Positions 1 to 9,006 of a stretch of DNA of 64,000 nucleotides are shown piece by piece; position 1 is the first letter of the stretch, and the number at the start of each line of letters is the position of its first letter. The translations under genes were made by a program, and so were the position numbers. The notes under the pieces were generated by a model that searched no databases, was not told where the DNA came from, and saw only the letters and a list, made by a program, of their open reading frames with translations. The DNA comes from Lachnospiraceae bacterium (GTDB taxonomy: Bacteria; Bacillota; Clostridia; Lachnospirales; Lachnospiraceae): contig JAUNNN010000001.1 in the NCBI GenBank assembly GCA_030531435.1, forward strand, positions 62,001-126,000, read 5' to 3'.

Positions 1-449
1 AATCTCTCTGAATCAAGCATTACATTTCTAACCATTTCAGCAGAGTTTTTATCAAGATGATATGTGTATGGTTTCTTTAAATAACAATCAATAAGTCTTG
101 TTGAAAGACGAAGCTGATTGTTATAAATAAATGTATATTGAATATAGTTAATCCATAAAAGATATGCATTTTTAATGATATATACAATAATCAGTACAAT
201 AACAATAAATAGGAAAAACTGTCTGTCTGATTCCATATTGAATTCATCATATACTGAGCTTAAAAGCTTATTTGAATGAATCTTTGATGGATCGCTTACA
301 AGTGTTACAAGTTCTGTAATAAGTGAAACTCCAACAAGCTCAAATAGCGCACCAATAAAAAGTCCAATACACAAAAATACAGACTGAACCTTCTGTTTTT
401 TATTAAATATATATCCGATTTTTCCAAGAATTCCGATTTTATTTTCCAT
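1..449 (-). CDS. ABC transporter (exporter type), N-terminal part only; truncated by window edge
   Basis: The frame is open from an ATG at 449 to base 1, so only about the first 149 residues are present. After a short basic N-terminus there are two strongly hydrophobic segments (about residues 21-40 and 76-97), then a cytoplasmic stretch containing QLRLSTRLIDCYLKKPY, which resembles the coupling region of type-I ABC exporter membrane domains (MsbA/PglK-like). The ATP-binding domain would lie beyond the window and is not seen. The start codon overlaps the end of the asnB-like gene (ATGGAAAATAA), which suggests translational coupling. Beside glycosyltransferases, export or flipping of a glycan is the natural inference. 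A lipid or peptide exporter is the alternative. Confidence 0.72.
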   Translation of the reverse strand, partial: MENKIGILGKIGYIFNKKQKVQSVFLCIGLFIGALFELVGVSLITELVTLVSDPSKIHSNKLLSSVYDEFNMESDRQFFLFIVIVLIIVYIIKNAYLLWINYIQYTFIYNNQLRLSTRLIDCYLKKPYTYHLDKNSAEMVRNVMLDSER

Positions 450-2322
450 ATTTCAAAAAGTTTCTTTCCCAAAGATATGGATAGAGGTCACTCCACGCTT
501 CCTCTCCATCAATAAATGTAGCCTGCTTATTATTTATAACATTAAGAACTTCTGCTCTAACTTTATCTGGATTTATCAAGTCACAGTTTGCAAAATCAGT
601 ACCAGAAATCATATCCTCAAAATACTCTTTAAGTGGTCCCTGCATCCACTCAACTATTGGTGTATTAAAACCAATCTTTGTTCTTCGGTATGCAATTTCT
701 TCAGGCATAAATGGTGCTAATGCATCTCTAATAATTGATTTAGAATATCCGCCATGAAGCTTTGACTTCCAGCCAATAGACATTGCAAACTCAACAATTC
801 TATAGTCCATAAATGGCATTCTTATTTCTATTGAATTTGCCATACTGTATCTGTCATAGTTTCTAAGAAGTGTTGGCAAAATATTTTCATGAGATGATGC
901 ATATAAAACCTTATTTAAATTATCAAGCTTTTTATAATTTTCATCTCCTGCTGCCCTGACCTTCATGAAATCAGCCTCTCTATGGAGCATGCCTCTTAAT
1001 TTTTTCTTAAAAGTACGTTTCATATAAAGCTTCTTTATGTCTGATTTATTACGACTTTTAAGAGCCATATTTGAGTCATCATCAGGGAAGCTTTCAATGT
1101 ATGTAGTCGCAATTAAATCTTCTTCCTCTTTTGTCTTTGCATCAGCATAGGCATTTAAGAAATCAAATGTATATCCGCCAAATAACTCATCTGCGCCGTG
1201 TCCGTCAATAGTAACAATCGTTCCATCTGCTCTTAATGCACCATAGAGCTGCATCATAGGAATTGGGCTTGTAAGATACACATCCTCAAAAAGATATATA
1301 TACTCATCAAGCTTATCAATTGATTTCTTAGGATCTATTTCTACAAAGGTTGAATTAATTCCAAGGTAATCAGTAACTGCTTTTGCATATTTTGTTTCAT
1401 CCATTGTAGTACCAGGGAATGATGCTACATATGCATGCTGCCAGTCATGATTCATCCTAAGGTCTGATTCTGTCTTTGAAAGATGAGCCATTGAACAAAT
1501 AGTTGCTGAAGAATCAAGGCCACCAGAAAGGGCTGTACCAATTGTTACGTCGCTTCGCATTCTTAGCTTACAGGCATCAAGAAATAGTTCACGCATGTAT
1601 TCAACCTGATCTTCATACTTTTCAGGAGCAGAAATAAGATTTGAAAGTGTATTGTAAAACTTCTTAATCTCTATTCCATTTTTATCAATATATCCGTATG
1701 AGCCTGCTGGAAGCTTTTTAATACCTTTAATTACACACTCTTCAGTGCTCTCATAGTAAACAATTCTCTGCCTGTTAGTAACAATATCTCTGTTAACTTC
1801 GATATTCTTCATAACCGGCATAATTGCTTTCATTTCTGAAGCGAAAACAATTTCATTATTACTATCATTTAATACACAGTAATAAAATGGCTTTATGCCA
1901 AATCTGTCACGACTTACAAAAAGTCTTTCCTTGTCTCTATCCCATATAGCAAAAGCCCACATGCCATTAAACTTATTAAGGCATTTCTCCTGCCATTTAT
2001 CATAAGCAGCAAGTAAAACTTCTGAATCTGATTCTGACTCAAATACATAACCACAGCTTATAAGCTCATCTCTTATTTCAAGAAAGTTATATATTTCTCC
2101 ATTAAAAATCAGCTGATACTTGCCACCCATATATGACATAGGCTGTGTTCCCTTTTCCGAAAGGTCAAGTATCGCAAGTCGTCTGTGTCCAAGAGTAATT
2201 CCCTTATCTAAATCCTGCCAGATACGCCCAGCATCTGGTCCTCTGTGGATAAGAGTATTAAGGCATTTTTCAGCTGTATCTTTATCTATTTTTCCGTTTA
2301 CTAAACCAAATATTCCGCACAT
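439..2322 (-). CDS. asnB: Asparagine synthase (glutamine-hydrolysing) family amidotransferase
   Basis: A 627-residue protein starting MCGIFG, so Cys2 becomes the N-terminal glutaminase nucleophile after Met removal. The class-II glutamine amidotransferase domain (about 1-210, with the HRGPD motif near residue 27) is followed by a synthetase domain with the ATP-pyrophosphatase SGGLDSS loop near residue 265. Length and order match AsnB, which makes asparagine from aspartate, glutamine and ATP. Its position between an ABC exporter and glycosyltransferases, with 1-11 bp junctions, also fits homologues that amidate uronic acids in surface polysaccharides (WbpS/WbmE-type). Sequence alone does not decide between the two. 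Start at 2322 directly follows the upstream stop codon. Confidence 0.88.
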   Translation of the reverse strand: MCGIFGLVNGKIDKDTAEKCLNTLIHRGPDAGRIWQDLDKGITLGHRRLAILDLSEKGTQPMSYMGGKYQLIFNGEIYNFLEIRDELISCGYVFESESDSEVLLAAYDKWQEKCLNKFNGMWAFAIWDRDKERLFVSRDRFGIKPFYYCVLNDSNNEIVFASEMKAIMPVMKNIEVNRDIVTNRQRIVYYESTEECVIKGIKKLPAGSYGYIDKNGIEIKKFYNTLSNLISAPEKYEDQVEYMRELFLDACKLRMRSDVTIGTALSGGLDSSATICSMAHLSKTESDLRMNHDWQHAYVASFPGTTMDETKYAKAVTDYLGINSTFVEIDPKKSIDKLDEYIYLFEDVYLTSPIPMMQLYGALRADGTIVTIDGHGADELFGGYTFDFLNAYADAKTKEEEDLIATTYIESFPDDDSNMALKSRNKSDIKKLYMKRTFKKKLRGMLHREADFMKVRAAGDENYKKLDNLNKVLYASSHENILPTLLRNYDRYSMANSIEIRMPFMDYRIVEFAMSIGWKSKLHGGYSKSIIRDALAPFMPEEIAYRRTKIGFNTPIVEWMQGPLKEYFEDMISGTDFANCDLINPDKVRAEVLNVINNKQATFIDGEEAWSDLYPYLWERNFLKYGK

Positions 2323-2323
2323 A

Positions 2324-3439
2324 TTATTTTCCGAAGACTCTGTATGACAACACCTTCATCATCTTCTTTGCATTCAATGCTCTGTAATTATATAAAACTC
2401 TTTCTGCTGCCTTATCTTCTGGTGGATTTCCCTGAGTTTCAGTATCGTACAAATAAAACTCACTGCCCTTTATTCCATCAAATATATTTGAATCAATAGG
2501 TCGAAGTCGTCTTCCAAATGTCTTAATAATTTTATATGGATGACTCTTTGAGCTTAATAAATATCTCTTCTTCGATACAGGTTTATATCCGTACAAATCA
2601 ATTTCTGCACCATCAAATAATGGTGACAGCTTTGTATTTTCAAAATAGGCATCATAAACAGCCATTGACTCATTTAAATCTGAGAAACAGAATTTACGCT
2701 TCTTTGCCTGACATAAAGAAACCTGGAAATCGTTAACAGCCACACTCTCATTAGTTCCTTCATCTGCAAAGTTTGTAGTATATGAGCCATTTGGATAAAT
2801 AAAATATTTATCCTCTTCTATCATGTATTTAATAAAATATTTAAGCCATGATTTATCTGACCATGATGAAACATTTTCTGGCATATTGCTTGCCTTTAAA
2901 TCTTTGCCATCATTAGTCTCCATCCACTTCATAAAGCCATTCCATTTATCTTTATCAAATGCCTGACCCCATGATGATGCAAACTGGAAATAATAGTTAT
3001 CATATCCATCATCATATGCCTGAAATGGTTCTCTGACATGAACATTTAATCTGTGATCATATAATGAAACGCCTGCAACCTTATCATTATCTTTAACATA
3101 AAATAGCGCATCACATGCATAGTGATAAAACGCTTTTGAGACATACAAATCGTCTTCAAGCATAATGATACTGTCATAAACATTTGTAAGACATCCACAT
3201 GTAATTACATGCTTCTTAAGCCCAAGATTTTCTTCGCGCTTTATAACAGTCTTTACACCATGAGACCATTCAAAATCATCTGAAAGCTTAACAACACCTG
3301 CATTATCCCCTTTATCAATGCTGATAATAAGTGGCACACTAACACCCTCTGGATAATCAGCCTTTTCAAGTGAAGACAATAATCTTTCAAGTGAATCTTT
3401 TCTGTTATATGCAATTACTACTATTGCTGGGTAATTCAT
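2324..3439 (-). CDS. Glycosyltransferase, GT-A fold (family 2-like)
   Basis: A 371-residue soluble protein opening AIVVIAYNRKDSLERLL, the usual beta-strand and nucleotide-binding start of GT-A enzymes. An EDD motif in IIMLEDDLYVSKAFY (about residue 95) is the expected DXD-like metal site. The central part is rich in aromatic residues (NYYFQFASSWGQAF), as in some GNT-I/GT2-like transferases of capsule clusters. No membrane helix is apparent. It overlaps the upstream acetyltransferase by one base (TAATG) and is followed immediately by asnB, so the three are co-transcribed. Donor and acceptor sugars cannot be read from the sequence. Confidence 0.8.
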   Translation of the reverse strand: MNYPAIVVIAYNRKDSLERLLSSLEKADYPEGVSVPLIISIDKGDNAGVVKLSDDFEWSHGVKTVIKREENLGLKKHVITCGCLTNVYDSIIMLEDDLYVSKAFYHYACDALFYVKDNDKVAGVSLYDHRLNVHVREPFQAYDDGYDNYYFQFASSWGQAFDKDKWNGFMKWMETNDGKDLKASNMPENVSSWSDKSWLKYFIKYMIEEDKYFIYPNGSYTTNFADEGTNESVAVNDFQVSLCQAKKRKFCFSDLNESMAVYDAYFENTKLSPLFDGAEIDLYGYKPVSKKRYLLSSKSHPYKIIKTFGRRLRPIDSNIFDGIKGSEFYLYDTETQGNPPEDKAAERVLYNYRALNAKKMMKVLSYRVFGK

Positions 3440-4137
3440 TATTTATCCTTAAGAAAAGTTTTTATATCACCAAATTCGTCGATATGTTCCATAATCCATG
3501 CTTCATTTTTATCAAACCAGCGAATTTCCTGAAGCTTTTTAATTTCTTCATCACTAAAACGCATTTTGATTTTTTTAGCTGGAACTCCTGCATAAACCGC
3601 ATATGGCTCAACATCTTTTGTAACTAATGAACCTGCGCCAATGCAGGCACCATCGCCTATATGCACGCCCTGCAATACAGCTACTGAAGCACCTATCCAT
3701 ACATCATTTCCAATTTCCACCTGATAACCATTTTCTTTATCAGTGTATACATTTTCCTCGTATGTATTTTCCTTTGCATAGCTTGCAGGGAAAATACTAT
3801 CCTTTGTATAAAATCCAGGGTGAGTTGAAACAAATGTATCTAATGGATGTGACCCGAGTATTGTTCTAAAATCACAGCCAATAGATGTGTACTTTCCAAC
3901 ACGCATATTTGAAGCTTTACTATTTCTTCCAATGTATGACCCAAAACCAAGGCATACATTTGTAAGATAAACATTTCTATCAAGGTAATTCTTTCCAAGA
4001 AGCTTTGTCCCTTTATTTACATAGGTTTCCTGCTTCATGATACTCTTAGTTTTAGCTTCAATTCCTATTCTTACAAATGGGAAAATGAGTGCTCTATATA
4101 AAATTGAACCTATTTCTCCGATTTTTCTATTAAACAT
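3439..4137 (-). CDS. Hexapeptide-repeat acetyltransferase (CatB/VatD-like)
   Basis: A 232-residue left-handed beta-helix protein. Isoleucine-rich hexapeptide repeats run from about residue 60 to 190 (YIGRNSKASNMRVGKYTSIG, then EIGNDVWIGASVAVLQGVHIGDGACIG). The loop GSHPLDTFVSTHPGFY contains the histidine expected for catalysis, and the closing VYAGVPAKKIKMRF is typical of the xenobiotic/sugar O-acetyltransferase group. It probably acetylates a sugar with acetyl-CoA. It is first in the minus-strand run leading to glycosyltransferase, asnB and the ABC gene, and diverges from the glycosyltransferase at 4172 with only 34 bp between start codons. Confidence 0.83.
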   Translation of the reverse strand: MFNRKIGEIGSILYRALIFPFVRIGIEAKTKSIMKQETYVNKGTKLLGKNYLDRNVYLTNVCLGFGSYIGRNSKASNMRVGKYTSIGCDFRTILGSHPLDTFVSTHPGFYTKDSIFPASYAKENTYEENVYTDKENGYQVEIGNDVWIGASVAVLQGVHIGDGACIGAGSLVTKDVEPYAVYAGVPAKKIKMRFSDEEIKKLQEIRWFDKNEAWIMEHIDEFGDIKTFLKDK

Positions 4138-4171
4138 TCCTTTATTATAGCAAATGTGGTAGTCTGTGTAT

Positions 4172-5194
4172 ATGAATAATTTACCACTAATAAGCGTAAT
4201 AGTTCCTGTTTATAACGCAGAAAAAACTATTGAGGCATGCATTAACAGCATACTCAGTCAGGATTACAAAAATATAGAAATTGTATTAATTGATGATGGA
4301 TCAAAAGATTCATCTTTGTCTTTGTGTGAGAAATACTCAAATACTAACGATAACGTACATGTTTTTCACTATGAAAATGCAGGTGCAGCCGAGGCAAGGA
4401 ACAGAGGAATAGATAATGCAAATGGTGACCTTATTGCATTTATTGATAGTGATGATTTAATACTTCCAAATTGCATCTCATATCTTTATGAATTAATGCA
4501 GGAGTTTTCATCAGATATTGCTGTGTGTTCTTACATAAAGCTTTATGCAAATAAGCTAAAAGGCTACTACTCTGCTGGTAAATTTAATTCATCTTTATTT
4601 GAAACAAATAATAAAGACAATTACCACGTATCCTTTAACCGTATTGAGGCTGTGAAACGACTTTTATATCAGAGAAATTTCATTAGTGCCCCATGGGGAA
4701 TGCTTTCTAAAAAGTCATTATTTACAAATGTAAGATTCCCTAAAGGAAAAAGAGCTGAAGATATGGCAACTATATACAGACTCTTTGCTGAGGCAAAATC
4801 TGTTGCATATGGTGATAATAAGCTTTATTTATACATCCAGAGAAAGACAAACACTGTTTTCTCTACATCTAATCTGCTTAACCCAGATTACTACAGCCAT
4901 TGTATAAATATGGTTGATTTCATAAGAGCATCAATGCCAGAAGCAATACCTGCTGCTAAAAGCAGACTATTTTCTGCATGCTTCCAAATTTTATCAGAAA
5001 CGCCTGCCACAGACGCAAATAAAGTTTTAGTAGGCGATATTTATCAAACAATAGAAGACATTAGAAAAGATATTTTAAAGGATTCTCACGGTAAATTAAG
5101 AAACAGGGCTGCAGCATTTATTTCATGCATAAGCATTCCTCTTCTTCATAAGGTTTTGAGAATATATTACGTAATAAATAAATCAAGATTATGA
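4172..5194 (+). CDS. Glycosyltransferase family 2
   Basis: About 340 residues beginning MNNLPLISVIVPVYNAEKTIEACINS, the classic GT2 N-terminus, with DDGSKDSS near residue 42 and the metal-binding IDSDD near residue 90. A variable C-terminal domain ends in a hydrophobic, basic segment that may touch the membrane. An in-frame GTG lies two codons upstream at 4166, but ATG at 4172 matches the family start. No Shine-Dalgarno sequence is visible and a TATTAT element lies only about 23 bp upstream. The next gene overlaps by four bases (ATGA), so the two are translated together. It is one of few plus-strand genes in this half of the window. Confidence 0.85.
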   Translation: MNNLPLISVIVPVYNAEKTIEACINSILSQDYKNIEIVLIDDGSKDSSLSLCEKYSNTNDNVHVFHYENAGAAEARNRGIDNANGDLIAFIDSDDLILPNCISYLYELMQEFSSDIAVCSYIKLYANKLKGYYSAGKFNSSLFETNNKDNYHVSFNRIEAVKRLLYQRNFISAPWGMLSKKSLFTNVRFPKGKRAEDMATIYRLFAEAKSVAYGDNKLYLYIQRKTNTVFSTSNLLNPDYYSHCINMVDFIRASMPEAIPAAKSRLFSACFQILSETPATDANKVLVGDIYQTIEDIRKDILKDSHGKLRNRAAAFISCISIPLLHKVLRIYYVINKSRL

Positions 5195-6294
5195 ATAAAG
5201 TATATTTAATTGAATACCAGGGCAGATGTGATGAAAACGGTATTCCCGTCGGTCATGCCCCAAAGGTAATAAGTGAATATTATAACTTCATAAAAGAATA
5301 TTGTGATGTAACTGTGCTCGCTCCAAAGACTTTTTCAAAAGTTCTTAGCGATAGCGGGATAGATAACACTGTTATTTTACCAAGATACATCGTAATGAAG
5401 GGTCAAACGCCTTTTATCGAGAAAATCACAAACAAACTCGGCATGTTTAAAAACATAAAAGAAGCTATTAAACTTGCAGATAAATATGGTGATGTTAATC
5501 TTTGGTTTTTTAATGTTGAATACTATATAATGCTTTATTTTTTCCTGCATAAAAAGCCAAAGCACAAAGTTACACTTACTATGTTTATTGATGGCTATCA
5601 CGCAGGAGAAAATGCCTCAATTAAAAACAAAATTATCAATGGTATAAAGCAGAAAGTTTTTGAATCTGCGCAGAAAAAATTTGACTTAATAATTTCTACT
5701 GGAGAAAAATTCAAATATAAAAACTGCAAGAATGAATTCATTCCTGATTATTACTACATAGATGAAATTTATGACAAATATAACAATGTAAATAAATCTG
5801 ATTACGCTGTATGTCTTGGAACTATGGGACGTGGAAAGCAGCTTAGGGAGCTTGTTGATACATTTAACAGAACCCGATATAAACTTAATATATCAGGAAG
5901 ATTTTACGATAAAGAGCTATTTAAAGAGCTTAAAGCAGCTGCAAATGAAAACATTACAATAAATGACACATACCTAAGTAACGAAGAATATTTAAAGCTT
6001 TTATCAGAAGCAAAATACACTGTTCTTCCATATCCGGAAAACTGCTATTCACACCAGACATCCGGGGTTATGCAGGAGGCAATATTCCTAAAAACTATTC
6101 CTGTTACTTACAAGTCAATTCTTGATGGTAACTGCTGTCCTGGTGTTGGATTTGAAGCATGGGATAAGCTTACAACGGATATGCTTGATAATAATGAAGA
6201 CATCGTAGATGAGCTTACAAAGCTTATAGATACGACTTTCAATAAAGAAAATGTAATAGCAAAATATAAAATGATATTTGATTGTTCAAAATAA
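5191..6294 (+). CDS. Glycosyltransferase, GT-B fold (family 4-like)
   Basis: A 367-residue protein without clear membrane helices. The C-terminal half carries the GT-B donor-side pattern: CLGTMGRGKQLRELVDTF (sugar-nucleotide loop), LSNEEYLKLLSEAKYTVLPYPE and HQTSGVMQEAIFLKTIPVTY, where the glutamate in QEAI fits the GT4 EX7E position. The N-terminal half (IEYQGRCDENGIPVGHAPKV) is less conserved and would bind the acceptor. It overlaps the upstream GT2 gene by ATGA, so the pair likely adds successive sugars. It ends just before a tandem repeat and a bidirectional terminator. Confidence 0.75.
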   Translation: MNKVYLIEYQGRCDENGIPVGHAPKVISEYYNFIKEYCDVTVLAPKTFSKVLSDSGIDNTVILPRYIVMKGQTPFIEKITNKLGMFKNIKEAIKLADKYGDVNLWFFNVEYYIMLYFFLHKKPKHKVTLTMFIDGYHAGENASIKNKIINGIKQKVFESAQKKFDLIISTGEKFKYKNCKNEFIPDYYYIDEIYDKYNNVNKSDYAVCLGTMGRGKQLRELVDTFNRTRYKLNISGRFYDKELFKELKAAANENITINDTYLSNEEYLKLLSEAKYTVLPYPENCYSHQTSGVMQEAIFLKTIPVTYKSILDGNCCPGVGFEAWDKLTTDMLDNNEDIVDELTKLIDTTFNKENVIAKYKMIFDCSK

Positions 6295-6347
6295 AGATTA
6301 TTATTTGATTTATAAAAATACAGATTATTATTTGATTTATAAAAATA
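6295..6347. repeat. Two-copy tandem repeat, 27-bp period
   Basis: A 26-base AT-rich unit (agattattatttgatttat plus aaaaata) occurs at 6295-6320 and again, identical, at 6322-6347, separated by one c. It begins right after the stop codon of the glycosyltransferase and runs into the terminator stem. It is best explained by slippage or local duplication; no coding role is seen. Confidence 0.9.
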
Positions 6348-6350
6348 AAA

Positions 6351-6411
6351 AAACAAACCCGCGTCTCGTTCAGTCTCTTCGAAATTCACTCGCCGCGGGT
6401 TGTTTTTTATT
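6351..6411. terminator. Bidirectional terminator between convergent genes, with conserved loop
   Basis: An eight-base stem (aacccgcg at 6356-6363 with cgcgggtt at 6394-6401) is flanked by T-runs on both strands, serving the plus-strand glycosyltransferase and facing minus-strand trpF. The 30-base loop contains TCAGTCTCTTCGAAA (6370-6384), which recurs inverted in the terminator at 22.17 kb. Confidence 0.8.
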
Positions 6412-6467
6412 TTTTAGGAATATATAAGATAACTTCAACATGTGTTTCCCATAAATATAATTTTATC

Positions 6468-7070
6468 TTATATTTTACTGTTTTTCACAAAGCTATATAT
6501 TTTTTCTGGATCTTTGCCTGGCTTATCTTCGTATTCAACTCCGGATGAAACATCAACTCCATCAGGCTTTACACATTCTATGGCATGAGCCACATTTTCT
6601 GGGTTGAGACCACCTGCTAAAATGAAAAGCTTTCCTCTTCTATCAAAGCCTTTTATAACATTCCAGTCAAAGGTTTTTCCAGAACCATACTCATTTGCAT
6701 CCATTACAAATCCAATAATTTTATCAAAGGATGAGAAGTAATCATATTTATCAAGATCTGTAACATTAAATGCTTTTATAATAGGCAAATCTGTTGATTT
6801 TATTATTTCTTCAGTAAGCTCTCCATGAATCTGCACATAGTCAAATCCTATATCCTTTGCAGTCTTAATATGTTCTGCTGTTGGCGATACCATAACAGCA
6901 ACTGATTTTACATTTGTATCAAGCGCAGAAATAATTTCTTTTGCCTTATCAGGTGTAACATTTCTCTTACTTTTTTCAAAAAACATTACAACACCTGCAA
7001 AATCAGCGCCTGCATCACATACTGTTTTTGCTTCATATTCACTTGTAAGACCACAAATTTTTACGAGCAT
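6468..7070 (-). CDS. trpF: Phosphoribosylanthranilate isomerase
   Basis: 200 residues, the usual TrpF length. It starts MLVKICGLT, where the Cys is the general base of the family, and has the TIM-barrel landmarks VQIHGE (about residue 79), IGFVMDANEYGSGKTFDW and the phosphate-binding LAGGLNPENV and GVDVSSGVE. The enzyme converts N-(5-phosphoribosyl)anthranilate to CdRP in tryptophan synthesis. No other trp gene is near: its upstream neighbours are the ABC exporter genes, 31 bp away. It is therefore an orphan trpF, or one read through from the exporter operon. A GAGGATAAAGG sequence precedes the ATG. Confidence 0.93.
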   Translation of the reverse strand: MLVKICGLTSEYEAKTVCDAGADFAGVVMFFEKSKRNVTPDKAKEIISALDTNVKSVAVMVSPTAEHIKTAKDIGFDYVQIHGELTEEIIKSTDLPIIKAFNVTDLDKYDYFSSFDKIIGFVMDANEYGSGKTFDWNVIKGFDRRGKLFILAGGLNPENVAHAIECVKPDGVDVSSGVEYEDKPGKDPEKIYSFVKNSKI

Positions 7071-7101
7071 CCTTTATCCTCTGGCTAACAAATTTAATTT
7101 T

Positions 7102-9006
7102 TTATGATGTTGCAATACCAGTATATAACTGATAGTACTTACCCTTCTTCTCAAGAAGCTGGTCATGAGTACCTTTTTCAATTATTCTACCCTGCTCTAA
7201 TACAACGATACAATCACTGTTCTTAACTGTAGATAGTCTATGAGCAATTACAAATGTAGTTCTGCCCTTCATAAGATTATCCATGCCTCTTTGAACGATT
7301 TTCTCTGTACGAGTATCGATGGATGATGTAGCTTCATCAAGAATTAATGCAGGTGGGTCTGCAACGGCTGCTCTTGCAATTGCAAGGAGCTGTCTCTGAC
7401 CTTGAGATAAGTTACTTCCATCGCCTTTTAATACTGTGTTGTAGCCTTCTGGCAATCTATCAATAAACTTATCTGCATTTGCAATCTTAGCTGCTGCTAT
7501 TACTTCTTCATCAGTGGCATCAAGACGGCCATATCTGATATTTTCCATTACAGTATTTGTAAATAAGTGTGTATCCTGTAATACCATGCCAAGTGATCTT
7601 CTAAGATCAGCCTTTTTAATCTTATTTACATTAATACCATCGTATCTTATTTTACCATCCTGAATATCATAGAATCTGTTAATAAGATTTGTTATAGTAG
7701 TTTTTCCTGCACCAGTTGAACCAACAAATGCAATCTTCTGTCCAGCATATGCATATAATTTAATATCCTGAAGGACAAGCTTCTCATCTGTATATCCGAA
7801 GTCAACATTATCCATGATAAGATCGCCTTCAAGTGGAACTAAATCAACAGTTCCATCTGCCTGATGAATGTGTTTCCAAGCCCACTTTTCTGTTCTCTTA
7901 TCAGTCTCAACAAGCTTACCATCAACAACCTCTGCATTAACAAGTGATACATATCCATCATCAACTTCTGGCTCTTCGTCCATAAGCTTGAAAATTCTGT
8001 CTGCACCAGCAAGAGCCATTACAATACTGTTAAACTGATTACTTATCTGCATAACAGGCATATTAAAGCTCTTATTAAATGTTAAGAAACTTGCAAGAGC
8101 ACCTACGGTAAGACTGCTCTTTGTAGAGAGTGCCAGAAGTCCACCAATTACAGCTACAAGCACATAGCTCATATTACCAAGCTGCATATTAATTGGTCCC
8201 ATACTGTTTGCATATTTATTTGCATTATATGCGCACTCGAAAAGCTCACTATTAATTTCATCGAACTTCTCAATATTTTTATCTTCATGACAGAATACTT
8301 TAACTACCTTCTGTCCTGTCATCATTTCTTCAATAAATCCGTTAACTTCACCTAAAGCCTTTTGCTGACGAATAAAGTTAGTTGCTGATCTTTTAAGAAC
8401 CATTGCTGTTATAAACATCATGAGTCCAATCATGGCAAAAGTTATAACCGTAAGTGGAATACTAAGTCTTACCATACCAACAACAGTAAATGCTATTGTG
8501 ATGGCACTTGATACAAACTGTGGCATACTCTGAGAAATCATCTGACGAAGAGTATCAATATCATTTGTATAAATCGACATGATATCTCCATGTGAGTGAG
8601 TATCAAAGTATTTGATTGGAAGCTTTTCCATCTTCGCAAACATTCTGATACGAAGATTTCTTAATGTACCCTGTCCAACATAAATCATTAATTTTTGCTG
8701 AACAAATACAGCAACTACACCTATAGCATAAAAACATGCTATTTCTGTTATTGCCTTTAATAAAGGTCCAAAATCAGGATTTTCTACCCCAATTAATGGA
8801 GTAATATATCCATCAATAAGCGTCTGTAAAAATATAGTTCCCCTGAATGTAACAAAGGCTGAAACAATAATACAAATAAATACTAGAATTACATGCAATG
8901 TGTAGTGAGCAAATAATTCTGCAAAAACTCTTTTTAAAATTTGTCCTGGATTTTCAACCTTTTTTCCAACTCTTCTTGCAATTCTTGTTTCTGAAGGTCT
9001 TGCCAT
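7102..9006 (-). CDS. Heterodimeric ABC exporter subunit, canonical ATPase site
   Basis: 634 residues: a cytoplasmic N-terminus of about 30, six membrane helices to about residue 340, a linker, then an ATPase domain with Walker A GSTGAGKTT, signature LSQGQ and Walker B LILDEATSSID followed by the catalytic glutamate. A perfect AAGGAGGTGA lies in the end of the upstream gene, and the two genes overlap by one base (TAATG). This is the usual arrangement of BmrC/BmrD- or LmrC/LmrD-like heterodimers that export drugs or lipids. The linker near residues 355-390 is longer than usual, with a Trp/His-rich stretch (EKWAWKHIHQ). The substrate is unknown. Confidence 0.88.
   Translation of the reverse strand: MARPSETRIARRVGKKVENPGQILKRVFAELFAHYTLHVILVFICIIVSAFVTFRGTIFLQTLIDGYITPLIGVENPDFGPLLKAITEIACFYAIGVVAVFVQQKLMIYVGQGTLRNLRIRMFAKMEKLPIKYFDTHSHGDIMSIYTNDIDTLRQMISQSMPQFVSSAITIAFTVVGMVRLSIPLTVITFAMIGLMMFITAMVLKRSATNFIRQQKALGEVNGFIEEMMTGQKVVKVFCHEDKNIEKFDEINSELFECAYNANKYANSMGPINMQLGNMSYVLVAVIGGLLALSTKSSLTVGALASFLTFNKSFNMPVMQISNQFNSIVMALAGADRIFKLMDEEPEVDDGYVSLVNAEVVDGKLVETDKRTEKWAWKHIHQADGTVDLVPLEGDLIMDNVDFGYTDEKLVLQDIKLYAYAGQKIAFVGSTGAGKTTITNLINRFYDIQDGKIRYDGINVNKIKKADLRRSLGMVLQDTHLFTNTVMENIRYGRLDATDEEVIAAAKIANADKFIDRLPEGYNTVLKGDGSNLSQGQRQLLAIARAAVADPPALILDEATSSIDTRTEKIVQRGMDNLMKGRTTFVIAHRLSTVKNSDCIVVLEQGRIIEKGTHDQLLEKKGKYYQLYTGIATS

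Noticed and set aside
2120-2347. 75-residue frame on the plus strand opposite asnB
   Set aside because: It lies antisense within the conserved N-terminal domain of asnB, has no ribosome site and no recognisable sequence.
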